Made by a program: the position numbers and the translations under genes | Shown: positions 56,369 to 64,000 of the stretch, piece by piece | How positions within the stretch are numbered: position 1 is the first letter of the stretch | Layout of the letters: each line of letters opens with the position of its first letter | Source: Hansschlegelia beijingensis | GTDB lineage: Bacteria > Pseudomonadota > Alphaproteobacteria > Rhizobiales > Methylopilaceae | Length of the DNA: 64,000 bases | Reading direction: 5' to 3' | NCBI RefSeq assembly: GCF_014196425.1 | Contig: NZ_JACIDR010000001.1 | Span: forward strand, 806,001 to 870,000 | Notes under the pieces: model-generated | What the model was told of the DNA's origin: nothing | Database searches by the model: none | What the model saw: the letters and a program-made list of their open reading frames with translations, nothing else

Positions 56369-57115
56369 TCAGCGCCCGCGGCGGAGCCGCAGCTCTCGCC
56401 GCATCATATAGGCGCCAGCGCCCGCGGCCATCAGGGCCAGCGAGAACCAGGTGAGCGCATAGACCAGATGGTTGTTGTGGAACGCGACGACCGTCAGGCC
56501 GCCTTTCGGGCCGCCCGGCCGGTCGCCGCCCGCATCGGCGTCGATGAAGTAGGGCGCGACGTCCTTCAATCCGCGCGCGGCCGCGATCGCCTGGACGTCG
56601 CGGGAGAACCAGCGGTCGGCGGCGGGATCGTTGGAGCGGAGGAAGCCGCCGTTGGGCTCGCTTATGCGCAGCAGGCCGGTGACGGAGGTCTCGCGGTCCG
56701 GACCGTCGAGGTCGCCGCGCCAGCCCGACGGAACGAAGCCGCGGTTGATCAGGACGGTGAAGCCCTCGGAGGTGCGGAACGGCGAGAGGACCCAGTAGCC
56801 GGCGCCGAGATCGGTCACGGCCTGGGTCAGCGCCGGCTTCGCCTGCTCGAAGACGCCGGAGACCCGCACCCGGCGGTACTCGTCGCTCTCGGCGGTCACC
56901 GACCGCCACTGCGCCGGGCCGGGAGCAGGCGAGGGCGCCGCGTGGACGCGGCGCTCGACCCGGTCGATCAGGTCGAGCTTCCAGGAGAGCCGCTGGACCT
57001 GCCAGATCCCGAGCGCCGTGAAGACCGCGCAGGCGAGCAGGAGCAGAAAGACGAGCCCCAAGAACGCGCCGGGCCCGCGCCGGGAGCTTCCGTCGGCTTT
57101 CCGCTCCGCGGCCAT
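56369..57115 (-). CDS. SURF1 family oxidase assembly protein
   Basis: 248-residue SURF1 homologue, which delivers heme A to heme-copper oxidases. The N-terminal helix FLGLVFLLLLACAVFTALGI is followed by WQVQRLSWKLDLIDRVERRV, the conserved W-Q-x-x-R-L/K signature; a second helix lies near the C-terminus (LTWFSLALMAAGAGAYM). It follows cyoD by 22 bases. SURF1 genes at the end of quinol oxidase operons (Surf1q in Paracoccus) serve the quinol oxidase, which would then contain heme A. Confidence 0.9.
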   Translation of the reverse strand: MAAERKADGSSRRGPGAFLGLVFLLLLACAVFTALGIWQVQRLSWKLDLIDRVERRVHAAPSPAPGPAQWRSVTAESDEYRRVRVSGVFEQAKPALTQAVTDLGAGYWVLSPFRTSEGFTVLINRGFVPSGWRGDLDGPDRETSVTGLLRISEPNGGFLRSNDPAADRWFSRDVQAIAAARGLKDVAPYFIDADAGGDRPGGPKGGLTVVAFHNNHLVYALTWFSLALMAAGAGAYMMRRELRLRRGR

Positions 57116-57137
57116 CCTCAGCGCGGCCGACGCAGCC

Positions 57138-57599
57138 TCAGTGGCCGCCGTGGGGCGGGCTGACCCCGGGGGTCATGTCGTGCATTCCGGCCGGGCCGCC
57201 CATGCCCTCCATCGGCACATGGGCGGGCATCATGTTCGCGTTCAGGTGGAACATGACCCAGAACGAGCCGGCGAGCGTGATCACCACGATCACGATCGTG
57301 AAGATCGCCGCCAGCATCGTCCAGCCGCCTTCGGACTTCGTGTTCATGTGCAGGAAGAAGATCATGTGGACCACGATCTGCATCGCCGCGAACACCAGGA
57401 CCGTGATGGCCGCCGTCCGCGGATCACGGAACACGTCGCCCATCACCAGCCAGAACGGAATGGCGGTCAGGATGACCGAGAGGAAGAAGCCCAGCAGGTA
57501 GCCGCGCATCGTGCCGTGGCTGGCGTGCGAGTGGTCGAGCTCGTGGCCGTGCCCGGCCCCATGCGGCTCGTGCGATGCGGCGTGGGCGTCGGCGCTCAT
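57138..57599 (-). CDS. cyoD: Cytochrome o/ba3 quinol oxidase subunit IV
   Basis: 153-residue subunit IV with three membrane helices (residues 32-125), opening with a His-rich N-terminus ([16 protein letters not shown]) that is longer than in E. coli and ending in a Met/Pro/Gly/His-rich tail. [20 protein letters not shown] is a typical CyoD helix. The start overlaps the cyoC stop (ATGA). The His/Met-rich ends could bind copper; inferred. Confidence 0.9.
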   Translation of the reverse strand: MSADAHAASHEPHGAGHGHELDHSHASHGTMRGYLLGFFLSVILTAIPFWLVMGDVFRDPRTAAITVLVFAAMQIVVHMIFFLHMNTKSEGGWTMLAAIFTIVIVVITLAGSFWVMFHLNANMMPAHVPMEGMGGPAGMHDMTPGVSPPHGGH

Positions 57600-58225
57600 C
57601 GCAGAACTCCCATCAGGTAGACGAAGGTGAAGACGCCGATCCAGATGACGTCGAGGAAGTGCCAGAACATGCTGAGGCACATCAGCCGGCGGCGGTTCTC
57701 GATGACCAGCCCGCGCTGGGCGACCTGCACCATCAGCGTGACGAGCCAGATGACGCCGAAGGTGACGTGCAGTCCGTGCGTGCCGACGAGCGCGAAGAAG
57801 GACGACAGGAAGGCGCTGCGCTGGGGCGTGGCGCCCTCATGGATGAGGTGCGCGAACTCGTAGAGCTCGATCCCCAGGAAGGCCAGGCCGAACAGGCCAG
57901 TGACGCCGAGCCAGACCAGCGTCTGCGCCTTGCGGTCCTTGGCCATCGCCAGCATGGCGAAGCCATACGTGATGGACGAGAACAGCAGCATCGCCGTGTT
58001 CACCGCCACCAGCGACAGATCGAACAGGTCCGCCCCGGTGGGCCCGGCTGCGTAGCTGCGGCCCAGGACGCCGTAACAGGCGAACAGGACCGCGAAGATG
58101 AGACAATCGCTCATCAGGTAGATCCAGAAGCCGAGCAGCGTCCCGTTTTCGGGATGATGCTCGTCCTGGAGGTAGAAGGTCGTCGGGTCGGCCTGGGCGG
58201 CCGCGGCGGCGGGGTTGGCGCTCAT
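57596..58225 (-). CDS. cyoC: Quinol oxidase subunit III
   Basis: 209-residue subunit III with five helices, matching E. coli CyoC. Family blocks are [20 protein letters not shown] and [20 protein letters not shown], then [14 protein letters not shown] and the ending [20 protein letters not shown]. It lies 5 bases from the cyoB stop and overlaps the cyoD start. Confidence 0.93.
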   Translation of the reverse strand: MSANPAAAAAQADPTTFYLQDEHHPENGTLLGFWIYLMSDCLIFAVLFACYGVLGRSYAAGPTGADLFDLSLVAVNTAMLLFSSITYGFAMLAMAKDRKAQTLVWLGVTGLFGLAFLGIELYEFAHLIHEGATPQRSAFLSSFFALVGTHGLHVTFGVIWLVTLMVQVAQRGLVIENRRRLMCLSMFWHFLDVIWIGVFTFVYLMGVLR

Positions 58226-58230
58226 CGGTT

Positions 58231-60234
58231 TCAGGCCCCCGCCGTCAGAAGGCGCGTGCGCTCGTTCTCGATCTCGGCGACGCGTTCGGCCGGGATGTAG
58301 AAGTCACGCGCATAGTTGAAGGTGTGGGCGATCGAGACGACCAGGATCGCCGCGAAGCTCAACGCCGCCAGCCACCAGATGTACCAGATCAGCGCGAAGC
58401 CGAGCACGGTGGACAGGCCCGCCAGGACGATGCCGGCGCCGGTGTTCTTCGGCATGTGGATGGCTTTGTAGCCTCCCACCGGCCGCACGTAGCCGCGCTT
58501 CTTCATGTCCCACCAGGCGTCGAGATCGTGGACGCGCGGCGTGAAGGCGAAGTTGTACTCCGGCGGAGGCGAAGAGGTCGCCCACTCGAGCGTGCGGCCG
58601 CCCCAGGGATCGCCCGTCGTGTCGCGCAGCTGCTCGCGGCGCTTGAAGCTCACGAAGAGCTGGATGAGGAACGACAGGATGCCGATCGCTATGAGCACCG
58701 CGCCGAAGGCCGCGATCACGAACCAGATCTGCAGCGACGGATCGTCGAAGCGGTTCAGGCGGCGCGTCACGCCCATCAGGCCGAGCACGTAGAGCGGCAT
58801 GAAGGCGAAGTAGAAGCCGACCACCCAGAACCAGAACGACATCTTGCCCCAGAACGGATCGAGCTTGAAGCCGAAGGCCTTCGGGAACCAGTAGGTCACG
58901 CCCGCCATCAGGCCGAACACGACGCCGCCGATGATCACGTTGTGGAAGTGCGCGATCAGGAACAGCGAGTTGTGCAGCACGAAGTCGGCCGGCGGCACCG
59001 CGAGCAGAACGCCCGTCATGCCGCCGATCACGAAGGTCAGCATGAAGGCGAGCGTCCACATCATCGGCAGCTCGAACCGGATCCGGCCGCGATACATGGT
59101 GAACAGCCAGTTGAAGATCTTCGCGCCTGTCGGGATCGAGATGATCATCGTCGTGATCCCGAAGAACGAGTTCACGCTCGCGCCCGACCCCATCGTGAAG
59201 AAGTGGTGGAGCCACACCAGGTACGACAGAATGGTGATGACCACGGTCGCGTAGACCATCGACGCGTAGCCGAACAGCCGCTTGCCGCAATAGGTGGACA
59301 CGACTTCGGAGAAGATGCCGAAGGCCGGCAGGATCAGGATGTAGACCTCCGGGTGGCCCCAGATCCAGATCAGGTTCACGTACATCATCGGCGAGCCGCC
59401 GAAGTCGTTCGTGAAGAAGTTCGTCCCGACGTAGCGGTCGAGCGACAGCAGCGCGAGCACCGCCGTGAGCACCGGGAAGGCCGCGACGATTAGCACGTTC
59501 GTGCAGAGCGCGGTCCAGGTGAAGACTGGCATCTTCATCAGGGTCATGCCGGGCGCGCGCATCTTGACGATGGTCGCGATCAGATTGACGCCGGACAGCA
59601 ACGTCCCGACGCCTGCGATCTGCAGCGCCCAGATGTAGTAGTCGACGCCGACGCCCGGACTGTAGGAGGACCCCGACAGCGGCGGGTAGGCGAGCCAGCC
59701 CGTGCGCGCGAACTCGCCGACGAAGAGCGAGACCATGACCAGAGTGGCGCCGCTCGCGGTCATCCAGAAGCTGAAGTTGTTCAGGAACGGGAAGGCCACG
59801 TCGCGCGCGCCGATCTGCAGCGGCACGACGTAGTTCATCAGCCCGGTCACGAACGGCATCGCCATGAAGAAGATCATGATGACGCCGTGCGCGGTGAACA
59901 CCTGGTCGTAGTGGTGCGGCGGCAGGTAGCCGTTGACCTCGCCGAACGCGATCGCCTGCTGGGCGCGCATCATGATCGCGTCCGCGAAGCCGCGCAGCAG
60001 CATCACGATCGCCAGGATGATGTACATGATGCCGATCTTCTTGTGATCGACAGTGGTGAACCACTCTTTCCAGAGATAGCCCCAGAGGCGGTAGTAGGTC
60101 AGCGCGCCGACGATGGCGATCCCGCCGAGCGCGACGGCGATGAACGTCGCGACCAGGATCGGCTCGTGATACGGGAACGCCTCGAGCGACAGCCGTCCGA
60201 AGATCAACTGCTGGAGGTCCAGGTTGGAAAACAT
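58231..60234 (-). CDS. cyoB: Quinol oxidase subunit I
   Basis: 667-residue heme-copper oxidase catalytic subunit of the A1 type. Heme and CuB ligands are present: the low-spin heme His in [11 protein letters not shown], the CuB/Tyr motif [15 protein letters not shown], the adjacent His-His in [10 protein letters not shown] and the final HFHNVIIGG. The K and D channel motifs are visible in [15 protein letters not shown] and the segment before. It pumps protons while reducing O2 with ubiquinol electrons. Length and extra helices match CyoB and not the cytochrome c oxidases. Confidence 0.95.
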   Translation of the reverse strand: MFSNLDLQQLIFGRLSLEAFPYHEPILVATFIAVALGGIAIVGALTYYRLWGYLWKEWFTTVDHKKIGIMYIILAIVMLLRGFADAIMMRAQQAIAFGEVNGYLPPHHYDQVFTAHGVIMIFFMAMPFVTGLMNYVVPLQIGARDVAFPFLNNFSFWMTASGATLVMVSLFVGEFARTGWLAYPPLSGSSYSPGVGVDYYIWALQIAGVGTLLSGVNLIATIVKMRAPGMTLMKMPVFTWTALCTNVLIVAAFPVLTAVLALLSLDRYVGTNFFTNDFGGSPMMYVNLIWIWGHPEVYILILPAFGIFSEVVSTYCGKRLFGYASMVYATVVITILSYLVWLHHFFTMGSGASVNSFFGITTMIISIPTGAKIFNWLFTMYRGRIRFELPMMWTLAFMLTFVIGGMTGVLLAVPPADFVLHNSLFLIAHFHNVIIGGVVFGLMAGVTYWFPKAFGFKLDPFWGKMSFWFWVVGFYFAFMPLYVLGLMGVTRRLNRFDDPSLQIWFVIAAFGAVLIAIGILSFLIQLFVSFKRREQLRDTTGDPWGGRTLEWATSSPPPEYNFAFTPRVHDLDAWWDMKKRGYVRPVGGYKAIHMPKNTGAGIVLAGLSTVLGFALIWYIWWLAALSFAAILVVSIAHTFNYARDFYIPAERVAEIENERTRLLTAGA

Positions 60235-60276
60235 GATGTCTGCTCGTTCAGTCAGCTAGGGCGGTCGGCGGCGGGC

Positions 60277-61440
60277 TTAGTGGTCATGCATCTGACCGGG
60301 AGCGGGACCCTGCTGGTCCCCCCCGGGCATCCGATGGCCCTGGCCTTCGTCCGGCTGGGTCTGCTGCTTGTTGACGTCAGGCGTCAGCGAGTCGGGCTTC
60401 ATGCCCTGCGGCTGAACGTTGGTGTTCGGCGGGCGGCCCGAGACCGGGAAGGTCGCGCCCGGCTCCTCGACGCCCTGGCGCAGCCGGTGCCCGTCGTAGC
60501 GCAGGCGCTCACGGTTGGCTTCGCTGTTCTTGTGGTCGCCGCCCTTCGCGTCGATGTGCATCATCTCGCTCATGCACATCTGGCCGGGCAGGGCGCACAT
60601 GTTGAGAATCTTGTTGTAGAGGCCGGTCTCGACTGACGCGTAGTAGCGCACCGGCTCGCCCTCGCTCGGGCGCTCGAGCGCCCGATAGACGTCCTGGTCG
60701 AGCGGCGAGCCTTCGGCCTTCGCCTTGGCGATCCACTCGTCGAAGGCCTTGTGGTCGAGCCCCAGGAACTTGAAGTTCATCCGGGAGAACCCGGCCCCGC
60801 TGTAGTTCGCCGAGAAGCCGTTGAAGTCGCCGGGCTTGTTGATCACCGCGTGGAGCTTGGTCTCCATTCCGGGCATCGCGTAGATCTGGCCCGCGAGCGC
60901 CGGAATGAAGAACGAGTTCATCACCGAGGATGCGGTGATGTGGAAGGTGATCGGCCGGTCCACGGGCGCGGCGAGCTCGTTGACGGTGGCGATGCCGTAC
61001 TCGGGGTAGAAGAACAGCCACTTCCAGTCGAGCGCGACGACCTGCACGTCCAGCGGCCTGGCGTCCGGCGGCATGGGCTTCGACTGGGAGATGCGGTCGA
61101 GCGGACGGAACGGATCGAGCAGATGGGTGCTGATCCAAGTGATCGCGCCGAGCGCGATGATGATCGCCAGAGGCGCCGACCAGATGACGACCTCGAGCCG
61201 CGTCGAGTGGTGCCAGTCCGGATCGTAGGTCGCGGACTTGTTCGACGCCCGATAGCGCCACGCGAACAGCACCGTGAGCGCCATCACCGGGACGATGATG
61301 ATCAGCATCAGGATCGTCGAGATGACGATCAGGTCTCGCTGCTGGGCCGCAATGTCCCCAGAGGGGCTCATCACCACCATCTCGCAGCCTGCGAGCAGGA
61401 ACAGCAGCGGCAGAAGGACGATTTTGCGGAGAATGCTCAC
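60277..61440 (-). CDS. cyoA: Quinol oxidase subunit II (lipoprotein)
   Basis: 387-residue subunit II with the lipobox L-L-A-G-C (Cys17) and two helices. The periplasmic cupredoxin domain lacks the CuA ligands: the segment SSVMNSFFIPALAGQIYAMP has no Cys pair, the mark of a quinol oxidase. The C-terminal 70 residues are Gln/Pro/Gly-rich and longer than in E. coli. The start is the GTG at 61440 (SILRKIVLLP) because it begins the lipoprotein signal; the frame is open to 61644. The divergent MFS gene shares the upstream region. Confidence 0.93.
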   Translation of the reverse strand: MSILRKIVLLPLLFLLAGCEMVVMSPSGDIAAQQRDLIVISTILMLIIIVPVMALTVLFAWRYRASNKSATYDPDWHHSTRLEVVIWSAPLAIIIALGAITWISTHLLDPFRPLDRISQSKPMPPDARPLDVQVVALDWKWLFFYPEYGIATVNELAAPVDRPITFHITASSVMNSFFIPALAGQIYAMPGMETKLHAVINKPGDFNGFSANYSGAGFSRMNFKFLGLDHKAFDEWIAKAKAEGSPLDQDVYRALERPSEGEPVRYYASVETGLYNKILNMCALPGQMCMSEMMHIDAKGGDHKNSEANRERLRYDGHRLRQGVEEPGATFPVSGRPPNTNVQPQGMKPDSLTPDVNKQQTQPDEGQGHRMPGGDQQGPAPGQMHDH

Positions 61441-61704
61441 GGGCAGGCCGACGGTCGGTGGGGAGGCTTTGGGCTGCGTTAAGCCCCTCACCGAAGCCAA
61501 GATAGTGGACGGTTTGTCCCATCGGCTGAGACGTCGCAGGCGCCTCTCGGGACCGGACGCGGCGTTCGCGCGTTTGGGCGACGGGGTCGCGGCGGCCGCC
61601 TTGGCCGTAAGAACAAATGCGGTGCTGGGGCGTTCCATGGTCATCTAGCGGCGCGGCCGAGCGGTGGCCGCCGCCAGAGTTGGCGTCCCGGAGCGAAGAA
61701 ACGC

Positions 61705-63033
61705 ATGAGCCACGATTACGCCCTGTCGCATAGCGCGCCTCTGGAGCGCGACGCCCGCCTCGTCAGCGGCGACGCCAAGGTGGCGCCCGGCGAGATCGCG
61801 ATTGCGGTCGTCATCGGCCGGACGTCCGAGTTCTTCGATTTCTTCGTCTACGGCATCGCCTCGGTGCTGGTGTTCCCGCAGCTGCTGTTCCCCGAGTTCG
61901 ATCCGCTGACGGCGACGCTCTACTCCTTTGCGATCTTCTCGCTCGCCTTCATCGCGCGGCCCATAGGCTCCGTGATCTTCATGCAGATCGACCGGCTTCA
62001 CGGTCGGGGAGTGAAGCTGACGATCGCGTTGTTCCTGCTCGGCGGCTCGACAGCGGCGATGAGCTTCCTGCCGGGCTACGCCCAGATCGGATTCTTCGCG
62101 GCCGGAATGCTCGCCTTCCTCCGGATCTGCCAAGGTCTGGCGCTGGCGGGCGCATGGGACGGCCTCGCCTCGCTGCTGGCGCTGAACGCGCCCCAGAGGC
62201 GTCGCGGATGGTACGCGATGATGCCGCAGCTCGGCGCGCCGCTGGGCTTCCTGCTGGCCGCCGGCCTGTTCGCCTTCTTCGTCAGCAATCTCTCGAACGA
62301 GGACTTCCTGGACTGGGGCTGGCGCTACCCGTTCTTCGTGGCCTTCGCGATCAACGTCGTGGCGCTGTTCGCCCGACTTCGCCTCGTCGCCACGGACGAG
62401 TTCACCGCCCTGCTCGAGCGCCGTGAGCTGAAGCCCACGCCGGTCTGGCAGATGTTCCGCAACGAAGGCGGCAACGTCCTGATCGGCGCCTTTGCGGCGC
62501 TGGGCAGCTTTGCGCTGTTCCACCTGGTCACGATCTTCCCGCTGTCCTGGGTCACGCTCTTCACGGGCCGCTCCGCGCGGGAGTTTCTCTTGACCGAGAT
62601 GGCCGGCGCGGTGGTCTGCCTGCTCGCGATCATCGCTTCAGGCGTGATCGCTGATCGGATCGGGCGGCGCACGCTGCTCGGGATCTGCGCGGTGCTGATC
62701 GGCCTGTTCAGCTTCGCGGCCCCGTTCCTGCTGGCCGGCGGCGCGATTTCGGAGGCGGGCTTCATCGTCCTCGGTTTCGCCCTTCTGGGCCTCTCCCACG
62801 GGCAGGCGTCCGGCGCCGTGACGTCGAATTTCTCGACCCAGTACCGCTACACCGGCGCTGCGCTGACCTCGGACATGTCCTGGCTGTTCGGCGCGGCCTT
62901 CGCGCCGCTCGTGGCGCTCGGTCTGTCGGCGAAGTTCGGCCTGGCCTTCGTCGGGCTCTATCTGCTGTCCGGCGCCGTCTGCAGCGGCGTCTCGCTGTTG
63001 ATCAACCGGCGCATGCTCGACATCCGGGACTGA
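61705..63033 (+). CDS. MFS transporter of the metabolite:H+ symporter (MHS) family
   Basis: 442-residue transporter with 12 helices. The MHS features are visible: an N-terminal GRTSEFFDFFVYGIASVLVF helix 1, then FAIFSLAFIARPIGSVIF and the loop DRLHGRGVKLTIALFLLGGS replacing the usual GDRFGRR-K motif. The second half has IASGVIADRIGRRTLLGICA. MHS members import organic acids, osmolytes or aromatic acids with protons; the substrate is unknown here. It is divergent from cyoA and followed by a hairpin. Confidence 0.9.
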   Translation: MSHDYALSHSAPLERDARLVSGDAKVAPGEIAIAVVIGRTSEFFDFFVYGIASVLVFPQLLFPEFDPLTATLYSFAIFSLAFIARPIGSVIFMQIDRLHGRGVKLTIALFLLGGSTAAMSFLPGYAQIGFFAAGMLAFLRICQGLALAGAWDGLASLLALNAPQRRRGWYAMMPQLGAPLGFLLAAGLFAFFVSNLSNEDFLDWGWRYPFFVAFAINVVALFARLRLVATDEFTALLERRELKPTPVWQMFRNEGGNVLIGAFAALGSFALFHLVTIFPLSWVTLFTGRSAREFLLTEMAGAVVCLLAIIASGVIADRIGRRTLLGICAVLIGLFSFAAPFLLAGGAISEAGFIVLGFALLGLSHGQASGAVTSNFSTQYRYTGAALTSDMSWLFGAAFAPLVALGLSAKFGLAFVGLYLLSGAVCSGVSLLINRRMLDIRD

Positions 63034-63089
63034 TCGCGCACGGCGCCAGCGCGGGACCTTCTGCGTCGCTCGGTCGTTGTCAAAGCGAA

Positions 63090-63111
63090 GGCCGCTCCTC
63101 GGGGAGCGGCC
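63090..63111 (+). terminator. GC-rich hairpin after the MFS gene, no T-run
   Basis: A perfect nine-base stem (GGCCGCTCC / GGAGCGGCC) with a TCGG tetraloop lies 57 bases after the MFS stop and just upstream of the next gene's ribosome-binding site. No T-run follows, so it may be a weak terminator or a leader structure. Confidence 0.5.
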
Positions 63112-63135
63112 GCGTTGTCAGACAAGGAGCACGAC

Positions 63136-64000
63136 GTGGCGATCCAGAACCCGACAGCAGACGCCCCGCAGCCGCCTCAGCCGAAGCAGCAGCAGGACAT
63201 GCCGGGACACACCGGCGACATGCGTCCTCGTCCTGACCACGGCGAGGAAAGCTACCGCGGCTCCGGCCGGCTCAGCGGGATGGCGGCGATCATCACGGGG
63301 GCCGACTCGGGAATCGGCCGCGCCGTCGCGATCGCTTACGCGCGCGAGGGCGCGGACGTTCTGATCTCGTATTACGACGAGCACGAGGACGCTCAGGAAA
63401 CCGCGCGCTGGGTTGAAGAAGCCGGGCGCAAGGCCGTCGTGGTCGCGGGCGACATCAAGCAGGAAGCGCACTGCAAAGAGCTGATCGAGAAGGCGATGGC
63501 CGAGTTCGGTCGGCTCGACATCCTCGTCAACAACGCTGCCCACCAGGCGAGCTTCGAGAAGATAGAGGATATCAGCGCGGAAGAGTGGGACGTCACCTTC
63601 CGGACCAACATCTACAGCCAGTTCTACCTCTGCAAGGCAGCGATCCCGCGCATGAAGCCGGGCTCATCGATCGTCAACACGACCTCGATCAACGCCAAGA
63701 ACCCGAGCCCGCACCTGCTCGCCTACGCGACCACCAAGGGCGCGATCGCGAACTTCACCGCCGGCCTCGCCGGCCTCGTGGCCGAGCAGGGCATCCGCGT
63801 GAACGCGGTGGCGCCGGGGCCGATCTGGACCCCGCTCATCCCCTCCACCATGCCGCCCGAGGCGGTGGAGAGCTTCGGCGAGAACACGCCGCTCGGCCGC
63901 GCGGGGCAGCCCGCCGAACTCGCGCCCGCCTATGTGATGCTCGCCTCCAGGGAAGCGAGCTACATCACCGGCGCCGTCATCCCGGTCACGGGCGGGCGGC
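63136..64000 (+). CDS. SDR family oxidoreductase (YghA-like), C-terminus beyond window
   Basis: Short-chain dehydrogenase of the YghA/'general stress' type, about 290 residues in full, of which 288 codons are in the window. The N-terminal tail is Pro/Gln-rich (PTADAPQPPQPKQQQDMPGH). The Rossmann motif is ITGADSGIGRAVAIAYAREG (Thr-Gly-x3-Gly-x-Gly), NNAAHQAS follows, and the catalytic Ser is in NTTSINA and the Tyr-Lys pair in YATTK (Tyr-x3-Lys). The GTG at 63136 has AAGGAG seven bases upstream. Substrate unknown. Confidence 0.9.
   Translation, partial: MAIQNPTADAPQPPQPKQQQDMPGHTGDMRPRPDHGEESYRGSGRLSGMAAIITGADSGIGRAVAIAYAREGADVLISYYDEHEDAQETARWVEEAGRKAVVVAGDIKQEAHCKELIEKAMAEFGRLDILVNNAAHQASFEKIEDISAEEWDVTFRTNIYSQFYLCKAAIPRMKPGSSIVNTTSINAKNPSPHLLAYATTKGAIANFTAGLAGLVAEQGIRVNAVAPGPIWTPLIPSTMPPEAVESFGENTPLGRAGQPAELAPAYVMLASREASYITGAVIPVTGGR

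Overview
The window is a gene-dense, high-GC chromosomal segment of an alphaproteobacterium, most likely of the order Hyphomicrobiales (Rhizobiales). Pointers are an IalB-family protein, a SPOR-tailed D-Ala-D-Ala carboxypeptidase, ClpS-ClpA with an extended ClpS, a phasin, a RegB/RegA (ActS/ActR) pair, a DUF2842 protein and alphaproteobacterial L13/S9. An MxaD-like periplasmic protein beside a YVTN beta-propeller, a malyl-CoA-lyase-type enzyme and a K+-independent H+-pyrophosphatase fit a facultative methylotroph (a Methylopila/Hansschlegelia-like lineage is my guess). This is inference from gene content; no rRNA is present. I see no insertion sequence, prophage, integrase or CRISPR array.

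Layout. 1-9.4 kb: a truncated Tat-type peptide-binding protein, IalB, HspQ, a malyl-CoA-lyase-like enzyme, an AEC transporter, a UbiH-family hydroxylase, an unknown secreted protein with a quinone oxidoreductase, then COQ10-like and ThiL. 9.5-17.4 kb: lytic transglycosylase, H+-PPase, a rhodanese lacking its catalytic Cys, PanC, a membrane J-protein, a DacC-like carboxypeptidase and a phasin. 17.6-25.4 kb: clpS-clpA, azlCD, HIT, an acyltransferase, the MxaD-like/beta-propeller pair and a CheY-like regulator. 25.4-30.4 kb: small ORFs, tRNA-Pro(GGG), sbp and cysA without permeases, murJ.

30.4-42.5 kb is an exopolysaccharide locus: Wzy/ligase, glycosyl-phosphate transferase, GT4, Wza-like lipoprotein, a Wzc-like chain-length protein with a decayed kinase domain, a CelD-like acyltransferase and a polysaccharide deacetylase. 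Three TadE/TadG-type genes are embedded in it. 42.5-46.8 kb holds DUF2842, ctaA, a CoA-binding protein, an unknown secreted protein, a thioesterase and rplM-rpsI with a structured leader.

46.9-53.4 kb (minus strand) is the most interesting part. A cobalamin riboswitch precedes bluB. About 90 bp after bluB a near-consensus guanidine-I (ykkC) riboswitch precedes two DUF1989 genes and a 1176-residue biotin-dependent carboxylase. The riboswitch argues that this 'urea carboxylase' operon is a guanidine carboxylase plus carboxyguanidine deiminase (CgdAB-type) pathway. Allophanate hydrolase and a transporter are not in the window.

53.4-64 kb: a luciferase-like monooxygenase, then cyoABCD-surf1-regB-regA in one minus-strand run. 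This joins a quinol oxidase, its SURF1 heme A assembly factor and a redox two-component system. An MHS-type transporter and a truncated YghA-like dehydrogenase end the window.
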